Assembly: GCA_963678675.1 (NCBI GenBank)
Contig: OY783195.1
Span: 20,602,912 to 20,666,911 of the forward strand
Direction of reading: 5' to 3'
Length of the DNA stretch: 64,000 nt
Source of the DNA: Xiphydria camelus
Taxonomy: Eukaryota; Arthropoda; Insecta; Hymenoptera; Xiphydriidae
Shown: positions 11,412 to 23,513 of the stretch, in pieces
Layout: every line of letters starts with the position of its first letter
Numbering within the stretch: the stretch's first letter is position 1
Notes under the pieces: generated by a model
Databases searched by the model: none
Seen by the model: only the letters and a program-made list of their open reading frames with translations
Told to the model about the DNA's origin: nothing
Program-made: the position numbers and the translations under genes

Positions 11412-12211
11412 TATAGGATCTTTCTGTTGTCCTGTGCACTAGCATAAACAAATTAATACTTCAAATAATTAATGTTTTATTTCGGCACGTTGGTTAATAA
11501 AGAGATTTTATATTCTTACCGTATAAATTGATATTTTTAATGCCATCTAGAAATGTGCTGGGGAAAAGGAGCTTCTGAAATCAGCGTGGAGTTTCCTCTC
11601 ATGTGCCCACACACACACACAAACAACGAAAAAATTATTCTTTAAAGAGAATCAAAATCCTTACCTTTTTGAAGGAACGTATCTCTCGAACCTATTAGTC
11701 GATTTGGTTGAATATAGGCTCGATTGTAATCGCGAGTCACAAATAACACGTGAAAGTAATTTTGTAACTTAAAACTTCTTAATTACTGAGAAATGAAGAC
11801 GTCGTTAAAGATATAATCTATGCGCGGAGTAAATATAGCCTCTCTGTGAGCCTCGTAACGGGCGCTACGCTATTAATCCTTGGCACGAGCCTCTATCGAG
11901 GCTCATGATTCTCATGTGCTATGTATATGCATCAGATATGCATGACATTATTTTCACATTGCGCCTATCTCATGTAGATATATACATAGGATGTTGATGT
12001 TATGTGGGAAGAGGAAGAGCTTTCGCTCGCACTCTAACATCTATCTTAAACCCACCCTGAGAAGCATTCGGTAAGTACTTGAAACTATGTTCGGTTATCA
12101 ATACTTTTTTGGCAGGAGCGAATTTGAGTATTTTCGGTGACAAAATTTGTAGTGGAAACATTTTTCAAGAACCTTTTTTAGGGAGAAAGGATGGGAGGGT
12201 AGCGAAACACA
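11412..12211. other. Gene-free; contains a dispersed repeat fragment
   Basis: No coding signal. The stretch at about 11830-11905 (CCTTGGCACGAGCCTCTATC) matches, inverted, the sequence at 63105-63172 beside the palindrome at 63181. A short CA run lies near 11610. Confidence 0.45.
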
Positions 12212-12304
12212 ATATCGAGTGCTACACACGACAGGGATATAATATATTAAACAGAAAATCACTGAAATGTAAGTTATGAGGTCCTGCCGTGTAGCACTCG
12301 ATAT
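12212..12304. mobile_element. Small hairpin MITE
   Basis: Inverted ends ATATCGAGTGCTACACACGA and, reversed, ATATCGAGTGCTACACGGCA, about 26 bases each, around a 40-base centre. No coding capacity. Confidence 0.65.
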
Positions 12305-13189
12305 GCATTTTTTGTTGGGATCATTTTTGACGAAATTTTGAATGAGCAAATTATGTAAGGATAAGTTTTTTACCACCGCATACCTAACTTACTTGTGTCA
12401 CTCAAATGTTATGAAAACGTTTTTGGAACAAAAGTTGCTTAGTATCGTAAGGGACACGTGGTAGATATAACCGATTTTTTGTAGTACGATATTTAAAAAA
12501 TATTCATTTTCTAAGCTGGCACTTTTCCCGGCTTCGTTCGCCGAACCGAGATCATGGTCGGAATCATTTCGGTCAATTCTGACTTGGTTTGCCTGGCCGT
12601 TATTCTGACCAATAATAATTTATGTCACGTCTAGATTGCATTTTCGTCACCATAAATCTGGTAACTCAGGTTTGATTAACCGTTAGTCAGCTGATATTTC
12701 ATAATTCTGAAAGGATGTAACGGAATAGTAATAGATGAATTAGAAAACGAAGAAGTTTTTACTCACAGTGCAGGTTGCCTCTGATGTGGAATAAAATCAC
12801 TACAAATGTTAATTGAATTAGGTACAATACTTGAAAAGAAACTGACTAAAACCGATTTAAGAAAAGGAATTGGAATTAATCCGATTTTTGTATTGAATAT
12901 ATCTAATTAATTGAACCAATTCCAATTAAAAATGTTTCATCAAAATTAATCGGTTTTTTCCATTGTAAAAGCCGCTTTATGTATGAATTTTTCTTGTGGC
13001 TTCTGAATTCGAATTAATCCGTATATTTTCAGTGCAGTAAAACTGATGCCTCTATACCACAAATTGAACTATTGAAAACTGATTAAAATGATGTTTTATG
13101 GCAATGTATAATATTTTCTAATGATGATTAGGGCTAGGAATTTCGCCTTGCTACGAAGCCCAGTAACGGAGAAGCTCTGATGTCGCGCT
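12305..13189. other. No feature recognised
   Basis: AT-rich sequence with a short inverted match around 12850-12940 (GGAATTGGAATTAATC / CCAATTCCAATTAA). No gene signal. Confidence 0.4.
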
Positions 13190-13430
13190 ACATTCCAACA
13201 TCAGTCCTCACTCTCATCTCAAGTAAGGAATCGTGGCATATGCAAGTGGCTCCGAGCTCAGCTTACATTGCAGGATACCTGTCAAAAACGATAATATCGA
13301 CGAAAATTGAAGAAAAATTCTGGCGATAAAATGTTTTACAAACCAATACGTAATTTGTACAAATAACCACGAATTTGCAAACTTCTATTGGGACTTTGAG
13401 AAATGAGGTATTTATTTTTAGAAGGTGCTT
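13190..13430 (+). repeat. Interspersed repeat V, copy 1
   Basis: Shares blocks GGATACCTGTCAAAAACGAT, GAAGAAAAATTCTGGCGATA and ATTTTTAGAAG with the reverse complement of 26880-27190. Downstream of both copies is the same minisatellite type, so the two loci look like inverted copies of one composite repeat. Confidence 0.65.
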
Positions 13431-14584
13431 TTTTATAGATATTGATAGGTGCTAAGCAAATTTTCTAGAAAAGATCACCAACATCTAATTCTGCGCCTAG
13501 ACAGCACCAATAAAACTGGGTGTAGGCTTCAGGTTCGATGTGTATCTATTCGTAGTTCCCGAAATTTTTCCACGAATTTTTTCCAAATTAAAGTGAGAAA
13601 ACACGTTTCCTCAATATTTCGATAAAACTCTCTACTTTTTAAGGAAAAATACCGTACTGCTCGGGAATATTACCGAAAATTTTGAAATTACTAAATATTT
13701 TGGGGAATTTTCCCTAATAAAAAATATGTCGGAAAAAATCCTACCTTTCTCGGGGAAAGAACCATAATGTTCAGGAATATTATTGAAAATGTAAATAATT
13801 CTGCAAATACTGAAACCTTTCAGGATTTTATCCCATGGGATAAAATTATAATTTTTCGTCAATTTGCTGAATTCAGATAAGTAGCAAAAATGTGATGTGA
13901 ACAGTAATAAAGATTGTAACAATATTTGACCACAATATGTTAATTTTCACAATTTAATGGAAAACCATTTGACTAACATGAAATTGTTGAACCAACTCTT
14001 AGTAAGATGTAAAATCTACTACTAAAATAAGTTATTTTTACTGTTATGAACTTAAAGGTCATATAGGCAGACTATTATTTATTATCGCGTTGTTCCTCTC
14101 CTCTAAGTCCTATTTGTAAATTCTCAGTTTAATGTTGATCAAACAAATCCCGCAATATACTTAATCAATTTTGAAATGGTAAAAAATATTAATTTCTAGA
14201 ATTATAATTTAATTTCTCACTCAATAGATATATTGTTAAAATTTTAGCATTTTTGTTGAAGCATATTGATAAAATAACCAGCTATGTAGTTTAAATCCCC
14301 GTTTTGTAACAAAGCCAACGTCTTATGTTACAGTAGCTTACCGAGAAAGTCGCTAGCTTCGCGTTAAGGGAGCCCTGCGATCGCGCCCCGACCCAATCAG
14401 AAAAAGTTTTATTCATCGAATATAAGCCCAAAGATGATCCGCAGACATAATATGACAAGAGTAGAATCCACCAAAATGCGTTTGGTAATTTTCACTATGT
14501 ATTGGTTAAGAAAATTCTCATTACTCTTTCGGGTTATACTCTTCCCGACTATTTTTGGGAAAATTCCTGAAAACAATTTTTAGA
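13431..14584. other. No gene recognised
   Basis: AT-rich sequence. The frame at 13632-13922 minus is AT-driven and shows no domain. It probably belongs to the composite repeat bracketed by 13190-13430 and the minisatellite. Confidence 0.4.
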
Positions 14585-14860
14585 GTGTAGGTACAGCGCA
14601 CGGTATAGGTTTCGGGTACCGGGCTATCTCCGGGATGTTTTCCGGGATATCCTCCGAGATATTTTCAATGAGATTTTCCAGGACTTCTTTTGGAACATTC
14701 TTCGGAATTTTTTTCTGGGATATTCTCCCAAAATATGTTTTCCGGAATATTCTCCGTGACTGTATTATGATACCTATTCTTCGGGATGTTTTCCGCAACG
14801 TTTTCCGGGACTTTTTCCGAGACATTTCCTGGATCCTTTTTCAAAATATTCTTCGATAGG
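14585..14860 (-). repeat. Diverged minisatellite, copy 1
   Basis: Many imperfect short units of the type GGGATATTTTCCGG/CGGGACTTTTTC. The minus strand gives strings such as PENVPEN and ENIPEKN, the plus strand FRNVFRDF. It is headed by TAGGTACAGCGCACGGTATA, matched inverted at 26815-26845. All frames stay partly open because of the repeat, so the ORFs here are not evidence of a gene. Confidence 0.75.
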
Positions 14861-14937
14861 TTTGTCGCATGCCGGTATACCACGCCGTCCTAACTAGAAA
14901 AAGCAGTAGGCTTCTTATCGGGACCTGACTGGCTTAA

Positions 14938-15660
14938 GGCGAGAAATCCCTTCAGGAGCGTGAAAAAAATAGGTATTTTTCGGGAATTTTTTTAGAGGGG
15001 ATAAAATAATCTGATCATTTTCAAATTTGGACATGAGTTTATTATAACTGACAAGTTAAAAAAAAAATTTTCTTGGGATGACCAACAAAATGGCGGCGTT
15101 ATCAAGGGTCTTCGGACGCCTGTTTTCCGCGACATCGAAAAGTGCTGCAGTTGTCACTCTTTTTCTGTTGATCTGAACAAGATTTTATAAGTGTCATTCG
15201 TTTACTGACATATTAAGGGGAAGGATATACCTAAAAAAATAATGAAAAAGTTCAAAATTGAAAATTTGGGAGCCTTTTACTCCAAAGTTTGAATTTCCGA
15301 CCATCTTTTCGACATATTTGACCCCCAAAAAATTATTTATTTACACGCTACCTTTCAAAGTTTAAGTATATACTTCCGATAATATTACTGAGAGTAACCT
15401 CCCAAAATTTCATCCAAATCGGTCGACAACTTTTTGAGCTACAACACGAGCAGTTTTTGAAGAAGTAGTTTCGAGAGAATCGCGTTTAAAGTTGACTCGC
15501 TGCCTGACCGCATGCTGCCCCGCGCTCTAGTCTATATGCGATAACTCCGCAAATATTCAATATTTCGAGTTTTCCTTTGGTCAGTATATTTTTTGGGTAT
15601 CATACTTTCGAAATATGTAAAAAAATCGATTTTTTGAAAATTCTAAAGGGATTTCTCGCC
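14938..15660. mobile_element. TTAA-flanked MITE, 723 bases
   Basis: Termini GGCGAGAAATCCCTT and its near-perfect inverse AAGGGATTTCTCGCC, each bordered by TTAA (14934-14937 and 15661-15664), as for piggyBac- or Kolobok-type insertions. The interior has no convincing protein. It sits at the upstream edge of the satellite at 15665-16046. Confidence 0.8.
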
Positions 15661-15664
15661 TTAA

Positions 15665-16046
15665 GTTTTCATTCGCCATGATGGATCCGCCATTTTGGAT
15701 CGACCATTTTGAATTTCCTACATCTGACATTAAGTTCACAATCAGTGACCCGGAAAACCCTTTAGTGCCAAATTGCATGCAGCTGCATATCGTTTAAGTT
15801 TTTGTCTATCATTTTGGATGGTAGGCCATTTTGAAATTCTTACACCAGACATCATACTCGCAATGAGTGACCCCAAAAACTCCTTAGTGTGTACTTCCAT
15901 GCAGAATGATGTTTAAGTTTTCGTCCGCATATATTGGATACGCCATTTTGAATTAGTCATTTTGAATTTGCTACATCTGACATCAAGTTCACAATCAGTG
16001 ACCCGGAACACCCTTTAGTGCCAACTTTCATGCAGCTGCATATCAC
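15665..16046 (+). repeat. Satellite S, three units of about 125 bases
   Basis: Three imperfect units carry GCCATTTTGGATC-like, CATTTTGAATTTCCTACATC, AATCAGTGACCCGGAAAACC and CATGCAGCTGCATATC blocks. A diverged array of the same core (CCATTTTGGATCC, ATCAGTGACTC) lies on the same strand at 51348-51750. Confidence 0.75.
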
Positions 16047-17420
16047 CAATATCACCATTGTATAGCAACGGAAAAATCCTAAACCCTACTAGGTATCGAA
16101 AAGAATTTTTCTTTTTTTTATCAGGTCAGCCGATAGGACCCCGATTGTACACGTAACGCAAATGCGTCATCAAGAGACACGGTAGTGTCTCGCGGCATGT
16201 TCGTTCAAGTAGTTCCGCGCTCAGACACGACAGCGCTGATGTCGCGAGCACCCGTGTCTCTTTACACCACAAATGTCTGCCCCCTGCACCCCTCCATTTT
16301 TACATCGAATTTTCTCAATAAATATACGGTTATAACCAAAACTATGCTTAGTTACGCCATATAAATCGACTATTCTCTATCGATAGAGACCAGAGTAAAT
16401 GTTGTAAGTTACATATTAACAGAGATTTTTCCTTAGCAACGCGAAGCCACGCCCCTTGCGCCTAAAAGTCGAGAATCCGATTTCTCGGGCGATATATATA
16501 TGTCAAAATCTCACAAAAATTCCGCCTGTCTTCGGCGATATTCGGCCATGGTCGGAAATGTGTACACAGATGCGGCCACACGCATACGCCATCAAATGTA
16601 TGTGAGAGAGTGTGAGAGAATATATTCCTTAAATGTTTGGGTATTTTCAAAGTTAATAAAATATTTCCATTCGCGAAACGATTAACCTTGCGTTTATTTC
16701 GGTCCTCGGACGCGCTTGTTAATAAAATGTAAAAATTCAGTGTAATCGGAGTTATGAATCTCAATAGTGGTGAATGTGACAGACGCTCCGTATAGTTTAA
16801 TAATCGTTTGCTTTTTTTTTTCGATAATCGAGATAGTGAACGGATGCAGTGCTGTGTTTCTCTAGTTGCCTGTGCATAAAGAGCAGGAAAGGAGACGGCA
16901 GTATCTTAGAAGAATTACCATCAGATAAGTTTAATTGCCATCTGACAGCTTTAACCTCACTTTCGATGGAAGGACAATTATCTTTGTGATAATTCTATTT
17001 TTTGTTTCAGCGTCATACGAGCACGAGACGAATCGATGGCTTTTCTTCTCTGTCACAATCAAAGCCGTGGGAGAAAAATAGGAGATGCAATGGAATTGGA
17101 TCACAACACACTATCAAGTAATTACTTTATCATTATTTTTTCTCTATCGATATATTTCCTCTTTCGTACTATTACAAGTTCCAATTTACACACCGACCTA
17201 TCAAACCTGAAGTGTACATGTACCTCACTTCTATTTCATCTGTTCTTCGTCTCCGTCGTAACGACAGTCAATGAGGAATCACTGATACCGATTAGGGTTC
17301 GAGGGTTATTCCTTATTCTTTCTAGCACAGCATCGATATTTTACTGCACCTGTTTTCTTCTGGGACTTCCTAAAATAATTATAAAAACCCCATATGATTG
17401 TTATTTACAATTTGTTACAG

Positions 17421-17606
17421 ATCGTATGCGAACCCGAGGGGGTTTCTTTCGAACGAAGGATCATCCACTTGTTGTTCCAAGAACCAGTTGCATTAGTTCA
17501 TTTGGCGAGCTGGATCTGCTGTCTCGAGTGCATGGACGTGTGCCACTTTAAATGGATATTTTGTAATTTCCATCGTTACATCAGAGGCGAAGAAGAGATG
17601 AAATAG
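17421..17606 (+). other. Exon-like coding module, copy 1
   Basis: After an acceptor-like TTTGTTACAG the frame reads IVCEPEGVSFERRIIHLLFQ, continues through LASWICCLECMDVCHFKW, and stays open to a stop at 17604-17606. The same module, open in the same frame, occurs at 39019-39168 and in part at 38763-38850. I do not recognise the protein. The preserved acceptor and frame suggest an exon captured by repeat X. It could be a transposon exon instead. Confidence 0.4.
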
Positions 17607-17689
17607 AAGTGAGGTACATGTACATTTCACGTTTGATAGGTTGGTATATCAATTGGAACTTCTGATAGTATAATACGAACCTCAACCTC

Positions 17690-18332
17690 AACCTCAAAAT
17701 CGTAAAGTTTTGAATTAGTAGTGAATAATTTGTAAAAGTGATGAGAAATAATCATAAATAATCTTCCGAATTGACAGCCATCGGGAAATCAGACGACGCT
17801 TTTCGCTCTTACGCTGCGTTCTTACGAAAAGTGTGAAACGTCTGATCTCCCGATGGCTATCAATTCGGGAAATCGAAGTCTAAGCTTGAAATCGTGAATC
17901 TTTGAATAAATGGTAAGTAATGTTTAGAAGTGAGAGTTAACAATCATTCGGGATTTTTCGATGTCCAACCGAATTACACGCCCCATGCCTATTTGTTTCA
18001 GAAATTATTTCCGCGCTAGCACCGCGCGTGTCTAGGAAGTAGTTTTACGAAGTGGCGTGAGCGATACCTAAGGTGTCAATTCGGAAGATTATTTATGATT
18101 ATTTCTCATCACTCCTACAAATTATTCACTACTAATTCAAAACTTTACGATTTTGAGGTTACACGAAACGCTTCGATCTCCTGAATTGACAGCTATTGGA
18201 AGAGCAGTCGACACTTTTCGTTCTTATGCAGCGCACTCGTCTGAAGCCCACTCTAACTGTATCATAAATACTGCCGAAGTCAAGAATTCAGGTTGCAGCT
18301 CACCTGCGCGGTTGGCCATAGGACATACGGTA
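17690..18332. mobile_element. Palindromic element P, partial copy
   Basis: Matches the element at 52519-53338: shared CGTAAAGTTTTGAATTAGTA, an internal hairpin with TCAGACGACGCTTTTCGCTC, and the right arm ending GGCCATAGGACATACGGTA. The outer left arm is missing here. Confidence 0.7.
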
Positions 18333-19330
18333 TATTTCCTCTTTCGTATTATACTATCCCACAAGTTCGAATTTATATACCGACCTGTCACAAACGTGAA
18401 GTGTACATGTACCTCACTTTTATTTCATTAAGTATTACTGCAGAACGAGTAGGTAAGAAGATTTTCATGAAGACTCATGATTTTTTGACTTGTCATCTCG
18501 TACAGGTGCAACCGAAGAGGATCTAGCTCGTATCCTGTCCACAAAAAGATGACTCGATGGACATTGGAGAATGTCAGACTTGTCACCGAGCGCCTATATC
18601 CCACGGTACATTAATTGCAATACGCGTTTCTCCTTTCAACTATTCCAGCGTTAAATAACTTTTACTTCTTTCAAGCTAATAACCTTTTTTGAACTGTTTG
18701 TGGTAGGTGGCAGCGATTGATAATAGCGACTTGTCGTAGACAAGTTCGTCTATTAAAACTAAAAAGCAATTCGGTGTACCGAACTACTATTGCGATAATG
18801 TGCCCGAGCTCACGGTCTATTCTGCGATTAACATTAACGTAATCGTGATTATGCTCAGGTGATGGGTGTTCCAAAAGAGGTAAAGATGATACTAAACATC
18901 GGATGCTGTAAGCTGACTTGCTAGTGTATGCTTTGCAACTGGAATATCATCGCAGGAATAAGTTGTCTACGATTAGTCACAATCACTGATCGCTGCCCCC
19001 TACGATGAACAGTTTGTACAAGGTAAATACTTTGAAAGAAGTGAAAGTTATTTAAAGCAGGTATAATTGAAACGAAAAGCGCATATTGCAATAAATGTAC
19101 CGTGGTTAATAGGCGCTCGGTGACAAGTCTGATATTCTCCGATGTCCATCGAGTCATCTTTTTACGGACAGGACACGAGCTAGGTCCTCTTCGGTTGCAC
19201 CTGTACGAGATGACATGTCAGAGTCTGCAGTAATACTTAAGAGATAAAAGTGAGGTACATGTACACTTCACGTTTGACACAGGTCGGTATATAAATTCGA
19301 ACTTGGGAATAGTATAATACGAAAGAGGGA
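18333..19330. repeat. One-kilobase palindrome
   Basis: Arms of about 400 bases around a 200-base centre. The outer parts carry GTGAAGTGTACATGTACCTC and its reverse; inner parts carry GGTGCAACCGAAGAGGATCT (18510) against its inverse near 19200. The outer arms are the same repeat found in the palindrome 39581-40003. No protein recognised. Confidence 0.7.
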
Positions 19331-19479
19331 CTATATCGATAAAGAAAAAATAAGGGATACAATAAAATTGGATTACAATAATGGAGTAACTACTTTAAAT
19401 ACTTGGGGAAACTCACCGAAGAAACCCGAATAATTACCTGATCACTTGTACACTAGATTTCGAGGTTACATGCATGATT

Positions 19480-19680
19480 TGACAGCTACCGGGAGATCAG
19501 GGGGGCCTTTCTCGAGTCACTCGTATCTTTGCGTGCACGCAACTCAGCGAAGAGACCAATCAGGTTCAAGTATTCCGTTGCGGCGGGGCTCCTGATTGGT
19601 CTACTCGCTAAGAAACGTATATGCATCTTGGCGAGTAGACCAATCAGGACCCCCACCACAACGGAATACTTGATCTGCAA
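19480..19680. repeat. Hairpin with repeated CCAATCAGG core
   Basis: GACCAATCAGG (about 19554), CCTGATTGGTC (about 19590) and GACCAATCAGG (about 19638), with CGGAATACTTGA and its inverse TCAAGTATTCCG, form alternative stem-loops. It lies inside repeat X copy 1. Confidence 0.5.
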
Positions 19681-21000
19681 CAGTTAATAGATGATTTTTA
19701 TTCGCATTGGCATGTTTATGATGATATTTGCAATGAATGTTCTACTCGGATTGAAATGAGTCGTAAGGTCAGCATCGAAGCTGTAAATGATGTAGTAATA
19801 ATTACATTAAATTTATTTATGACTAAGGGCTAAATTTCAGCGGTGCATGCAAAAGGATTTCGTAAAACTATTCCAACGTCTCGAGTTAATATATGTAACA
19901 ACATATATACTGTCATAAGTGGTATCTTTACATGTGATGAAACAATTCGTCATGGTCATTGGAAAAGTATACTTAGAGAGTTGAAGGTAAAACGTCTTAA
20001 TGGATTTCTGTAGACGACCAAAATATAAGAAAAATCCGATGGCCTGTAAATTCGAAAGCGGTATATGTTTTATTTCTCCAAAATACTAAGGCAAAGTGAA
20101 AAATATAAGGGCTCTCTAGTCTATAAATCCCTTTCAAAATATCACGAGAATAAATCAAAAGTAAGTAAGTGGTTATAATTAATTGGCTCGTATCGGTATA
20201 AAATGTGAGACTTTAATTTTGTGGTAATAGAAAGCTATTCTTCTACATGTACGTATTCTCCTCGTGAATAAATTCCAAAAAGTAATGAAATCCCCCCACA
20301 AAAACAGATTCTCTGTAAAAAAAAAGGCGGCATGTTCATTCAGTGCTAACAAAAATTGATACCTATACGTAAAATACTCTCCAAAAAAGATTTGAAATCA
20401 ATTAAGATCGCCATGTTCCAGATTTATATATAAAAAGTAAAAGGCATCATTTGAAAGGAAAATTATTGTAAATCAAGTTACTAAAAAATTCGACTAAAGA
20501 ATTTATAAAAAAAAATTTAATAAAAAAGAACTTGCCTCGTTTTTTTCCTTCAAAATAAAAAATTCAGACAGAAATATACTCGATGTTTATGCACTTATGA
20601 TTTTAAATAAATTCATACACTTATATGATACCACCAGTATACCGAATGTCGCACGGGAAACCAATCAGGCGGGGGCCTTTTGAATTTCTCTGAATTTGAC
20701 TTCGGCAGTGCAATTTATGAAATATCCAGATAGCAAAATGTAGTCACAATGCACGCACTGTGAGTGCACGCGTGCGCTTTAAGTCGCACGCGTGCGACGC
20801 ATTTGGCCTTACATATGTGCGCGCATATGCGTCGCATTTGAGGCGCACGAGTGCTACTTGACGCATGCACGAAAATGTCGCGGGAAATTCAACACCGTTA
20901 GAAAATTAATATGGATTCTACGTAAATGTTTACAATAAATGACACAATTTTTATGAGTAAATCCGTTATTCATTTATTATTATAATATAATACATAGTGT

Positions 21001-21740
21001 TATACATGACAATACAATTTGAGAAGTATATTTTGAGAGTTACGTTGTTATCAGTCTGTTAAGTAAGAGCGCGTACGGCGTTATTCATAAAAGACTTATT
21101 CGACAATGTTTTTTCCACATACATACGTTTGACATGTTCCAAGGCAATACGCTATTATATTAATAATGAGTCCAATCATCACCGTCGATAATCGCTTGGC
21201 ATCTCCGAGGTATACTATCCATCAAATTTTCGTTGGTGGTGATTGGACTCATTATCAACTGTAATTGCGCAATGCGTTGGAATATGTAAAACGTATGTAT
21301 GTGAAAAAAAATTGTTGTGTGAAATTATACATAAGTAATATTAATATATATACATAGTTATACATGACAAATAGTGATACGTGACATAGTTATACATGAC
21401 AATACATTTTGAGAAGTACATTTTGAGAGTTACGTTGTTATCAGTCTGTTAAGTAAGAGCGCGTACGGAGTTATTCATAAAAAACTTATTCGACAGTGTT
21501 TTTTCCACATACATACGTTTGACATGTTCCAAGGCAATACGCAATAATATTAATAATGAGTCCAATCACCACCGTCGATAATCGCTTGGCATCTCCAAGG
21601 CATACTATCCATCAAATGTTCGATGGTGGTGATTGGACTCATTATCAACTGTAAATGCACAATGCGTTGGAATATGTAAAACGTATGTATGTGGAAAAAA
21701 CATTGTTGAATACATTTTTTATGAATAACGCCGTACGTGC
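21001..21740 (+). repeat. Tandem pair of about 390-base units, each a hairpin
   Basis: Units start near 21001 and 21390 with ATACATGACAATACA, GAGAGTTACGTTGTTATCAG and GTAAGAGCGCGTACGG. Each holds a perfect-looking stem of AATGAGTCCAATCA and TGATTGGACTCATT around CGCTTGGCATCTCC, the last matching the 3' part of the Tc1 relic at 3945. An inverted copy of the CGTACGGCGTTATTCAT block ends the array, and one more lies at 22720. Confidence 0.75.
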
Positions 21741-21750
21741 TCTTACTTAA

Positions 21751-22138
21751 CCCTTACTTGCCACACTTCTATAGAATCACGTACTTGCCACACTGGGGTT
21801 GATTTACACCCCAGCGAGAAAAATTGTTATAACAAACAAATTATTGCATATTTGGACTTGAAAATTTTATCAACTCTTCTTAAGAGCGTGCTTTAAAAGG
21901 CAGTGGAACTTGTATAGCCAGAACTTAAAATTAAGTATGCGAAAAAAATCAAATATTAAAGTTACACGGTCTTTTAAAGTACGCTCTTAAGATGAGCTGG
22001 TAAAATTTTCAAGTACACAAATATGCTATAATTTATTTATTATAACAATTCTTCTCGCTGAGGTGTAAATCAACCCCAATGTGGCAAGTACGAATTTTAC
22101 CATGGGGTGGTTTCGAACCCCAGTGTGGCAAGTAAGGG
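21751..22138. mobile_element. piggyBac-like MITE, TTAA-flanked
   Basis: Ends CCCTTACTTGCCACACT and its inverse AGTGTGGCAAGTAAGGG, bordered by TTAA at 21747-21750 and 22139-22142. Inner inverted blocks include TTGTTATAACA and AAGAGCGTGCTTTAAAA. The CCCTT start plus TTAA target is characteristic of piggyBac-type elements. No protein. Confidence 0.85.
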
Positions 22139-22314
22139 TTAACAGACCTATCTTATGAGATACACTGTCAAATTAAGGGTTAAACAATTGAAGGGTTCCT
22201 TTCAAAAACAACACTTGTCAAAAACGACAATCCCCGTAGTATTGGTAATAATGCCTACTCTTTCGTTGTATCTAGTCGTGTTGTAGTGCCTACTCTTTCA
22301 TTATAATATAATGA

Positions 22315-22512
22315 CATGAAAGAAATTTTAAGGGCGACAAAACAGAGGCACAAAAATTTTGGAGAAGAAATTCCGACAAGAAACGGAATAAGGCTTTGCC
22401 GGGATTGGAAACGGAGGACGAAACCGCTGCAAAAATTGAGGAACTAAAAGAAACACTTGGCATCACCGAAGAAAATGTCGATGAACTTTCGGACGTTCGG
22501 AGCGATGGTTAA
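22315..22512 (+). other. Charged open frame, possible second captured fragment
   Basis: 65 sense codons ending in a stop at 22510-22512, with no upstream ATG in frame. The reading contains KGDKTEAQKFWRRNSDKKRN and AAKIEELKETLGITEENVDE: highly charged and helix-prone. I do not recognise it. Its composition differs from the AT-rich repeats around it, as does that of the kinase fragment downstream. Confidence 0.35.
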
Positions 22513-22527
22513 ATATTGTGTATTTAA

Positions 22528-22613
22528 CCCTTACGTGCACACGCTTAAATTTTGTTTCCCGTCAGTATACGCTAGCGGTGCGGTACGGAGTGCCGCTTAG
22601 CGTGCACATAAGG
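22528..22613. mobile_element. Mini piggyBac-like MITE, 86 bases
   Basis: Ends CCCTTACGTGCACACGC and its inverse GCGTGCACATAAGGG, bordered by TTAA (22524-22527, 22614-22617). Its terminus resembles but is not identical to that of the MITE at 21751. Confidence 0.8.
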
Positions 22614-22624
22614 GTTAATATTAC

Positions 22625-22708
22625 ATACCGTCGGCTTACTTGTTAAACCTTCCAAGTCCGATTTTCGGACATAGGACTTAGTAGGTTTTACAAGTAAGCT
22701 GACGATAT
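22625..22708. repeat. Hairpin
   Basis: GTCGGCTTACTTGTTAAACC and the inverse GGTTTTACAAGTAAGCTGAC pair over about 38 bases, with CCAAGTCC and GGACTTAG inside. Probably another MITE. Confidence 0.65.
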
Positions 22709-22744
22709 TAAAACGCGTGTACGGCGTTATTCATAAAAAATGTA

Positions 22745-23014
22745 AAATGAACATCTTCTCGAGATTGACGACTCTGCTGTGGGAGAGATTCTACAGGATG
22801 GCTACTTCGTTCTTGAGCTGGGTCTCCTGCTTGGTGGGAAAACGCAGCTTGTCGATCACCTTTATCGCCATCGCGCGGCCGGTCTAGCGATGAACTCCGC
22901 CGTAGATGATACCAAATTGACCCGAGCCAAGAACTTCGTCTGGGAAGATGTGATAGAGCTGCGACATGTCGGTTATGCGTATCTCTGGCTCAGTTGTCGA
23001 CTGCTCCTGCCGAC
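22745..23014 (-). pseudogene. Protein kinase D fragment: start of kinase domain
   Basis: After an acceptor (TTTTCGCAG) the minus strand reads [20 protein letters not shown], which contains the glycine loop GSGQFG, then [20 protein letters not shown] with the ATP-anchoring Lys of AIK, then NEVAIL. This is the N-lobe of protein kinase D, a diacylglycerol-activated Ser/Thr kinase of Golgi and plasma membrane. Two in-frame stops replace a Lys/Arg (HR*TG) and a Gln (IL*NL). The fragment stops abruptly at 22745, where repeat sequence of the host element resumes, so catalytic loop and C-lobe are missing. Confidence 0.85.
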
Positions 23015-23104
23015 CTGCGAAAACGACGCGTGTTTTTCAATATAGCATCGGTACGCGTTCGCGCGCACAATCGCGAGCTCTGAACGTACTTGCCGATATG
23101 GAGG

Positions 23105-23272
23105 TGATGGGCATCAATGCCTGCCTGATACTCGTTTCCCAGGTCCTCGCCAAGTGAGCGCTAACGCCACTTTCCGGCGGTGGAAGCTAACCACTCGCAC
23201 CTGCGTAGAGGGGATCTTCGCCGACGTAGTAATCGACGTTGGCCGTTCTCAACTCGAAACAATGCATCGTGC
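23105..23272 (-). pseudogene. Protein kinase D fragment: end of PH domain
   Basis: After an acceptor (CTTCCAG) the frame reads MHCFELRTANVDYYVGEDPL, then one stop, then LPPPESGVSAHLARTWETSI and RQALMP. This is the last strand and C-terminal helix of the PKD PH domain (helix Trp present). The sequence remains in one frame except for the stop. The about 90 bases between this and the kinase segment look like a short intron or decayed linker (23015-23104). Confidence 0.85.
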
Positions 23273-23350
23273 CTGGAAGGAGAGAACGCGTGCATTGTAC
23301 ATCGACTAAACGCGCGCAGACAATTTCTAACGATATAGATATGTACTCAC

Positions 23351-23447
23351 GAGAATGTTGTTGAATCTCTTTGGAGTACTTGGAACTGCTGTCGCTTTGG
23401 AACAGAGTTATGGCCTTTGTGTCCAATCACCAGTAGTGTCTCTTCCT
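23351..23447 (-). pseudogene. Protein kinase D fragment: PH domain exon
   Basis: Flanked by an acceptor TTTTCAG and a donor GTGAGT, so genomic rather than processed DNA was copied. It reads RKRHYW, a TGA where the family has Arg (a CGA to TGA change fits), then LDTKAITLFQSDSSSKY and SKEI. These are the first strands of the PH domain. The end is slightly diverged from the family pattern, possibly a small deletion. Confidence 0.85.
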
Positions 23448-23513
23448 CTGAAAACACAAGAGTCTTAATGACGGAGGAAGCGAAACCGAATCAGCGCCAC
23501 GTCGTCGACCTAC

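Noticed and set aside
17036..17551. 171-codon open frame on the plus strand
   Set aside because: It runs across family A and repeat X sequence in a frame not preserved in copy 2; only the 17421-17606 module in another frame is shared.
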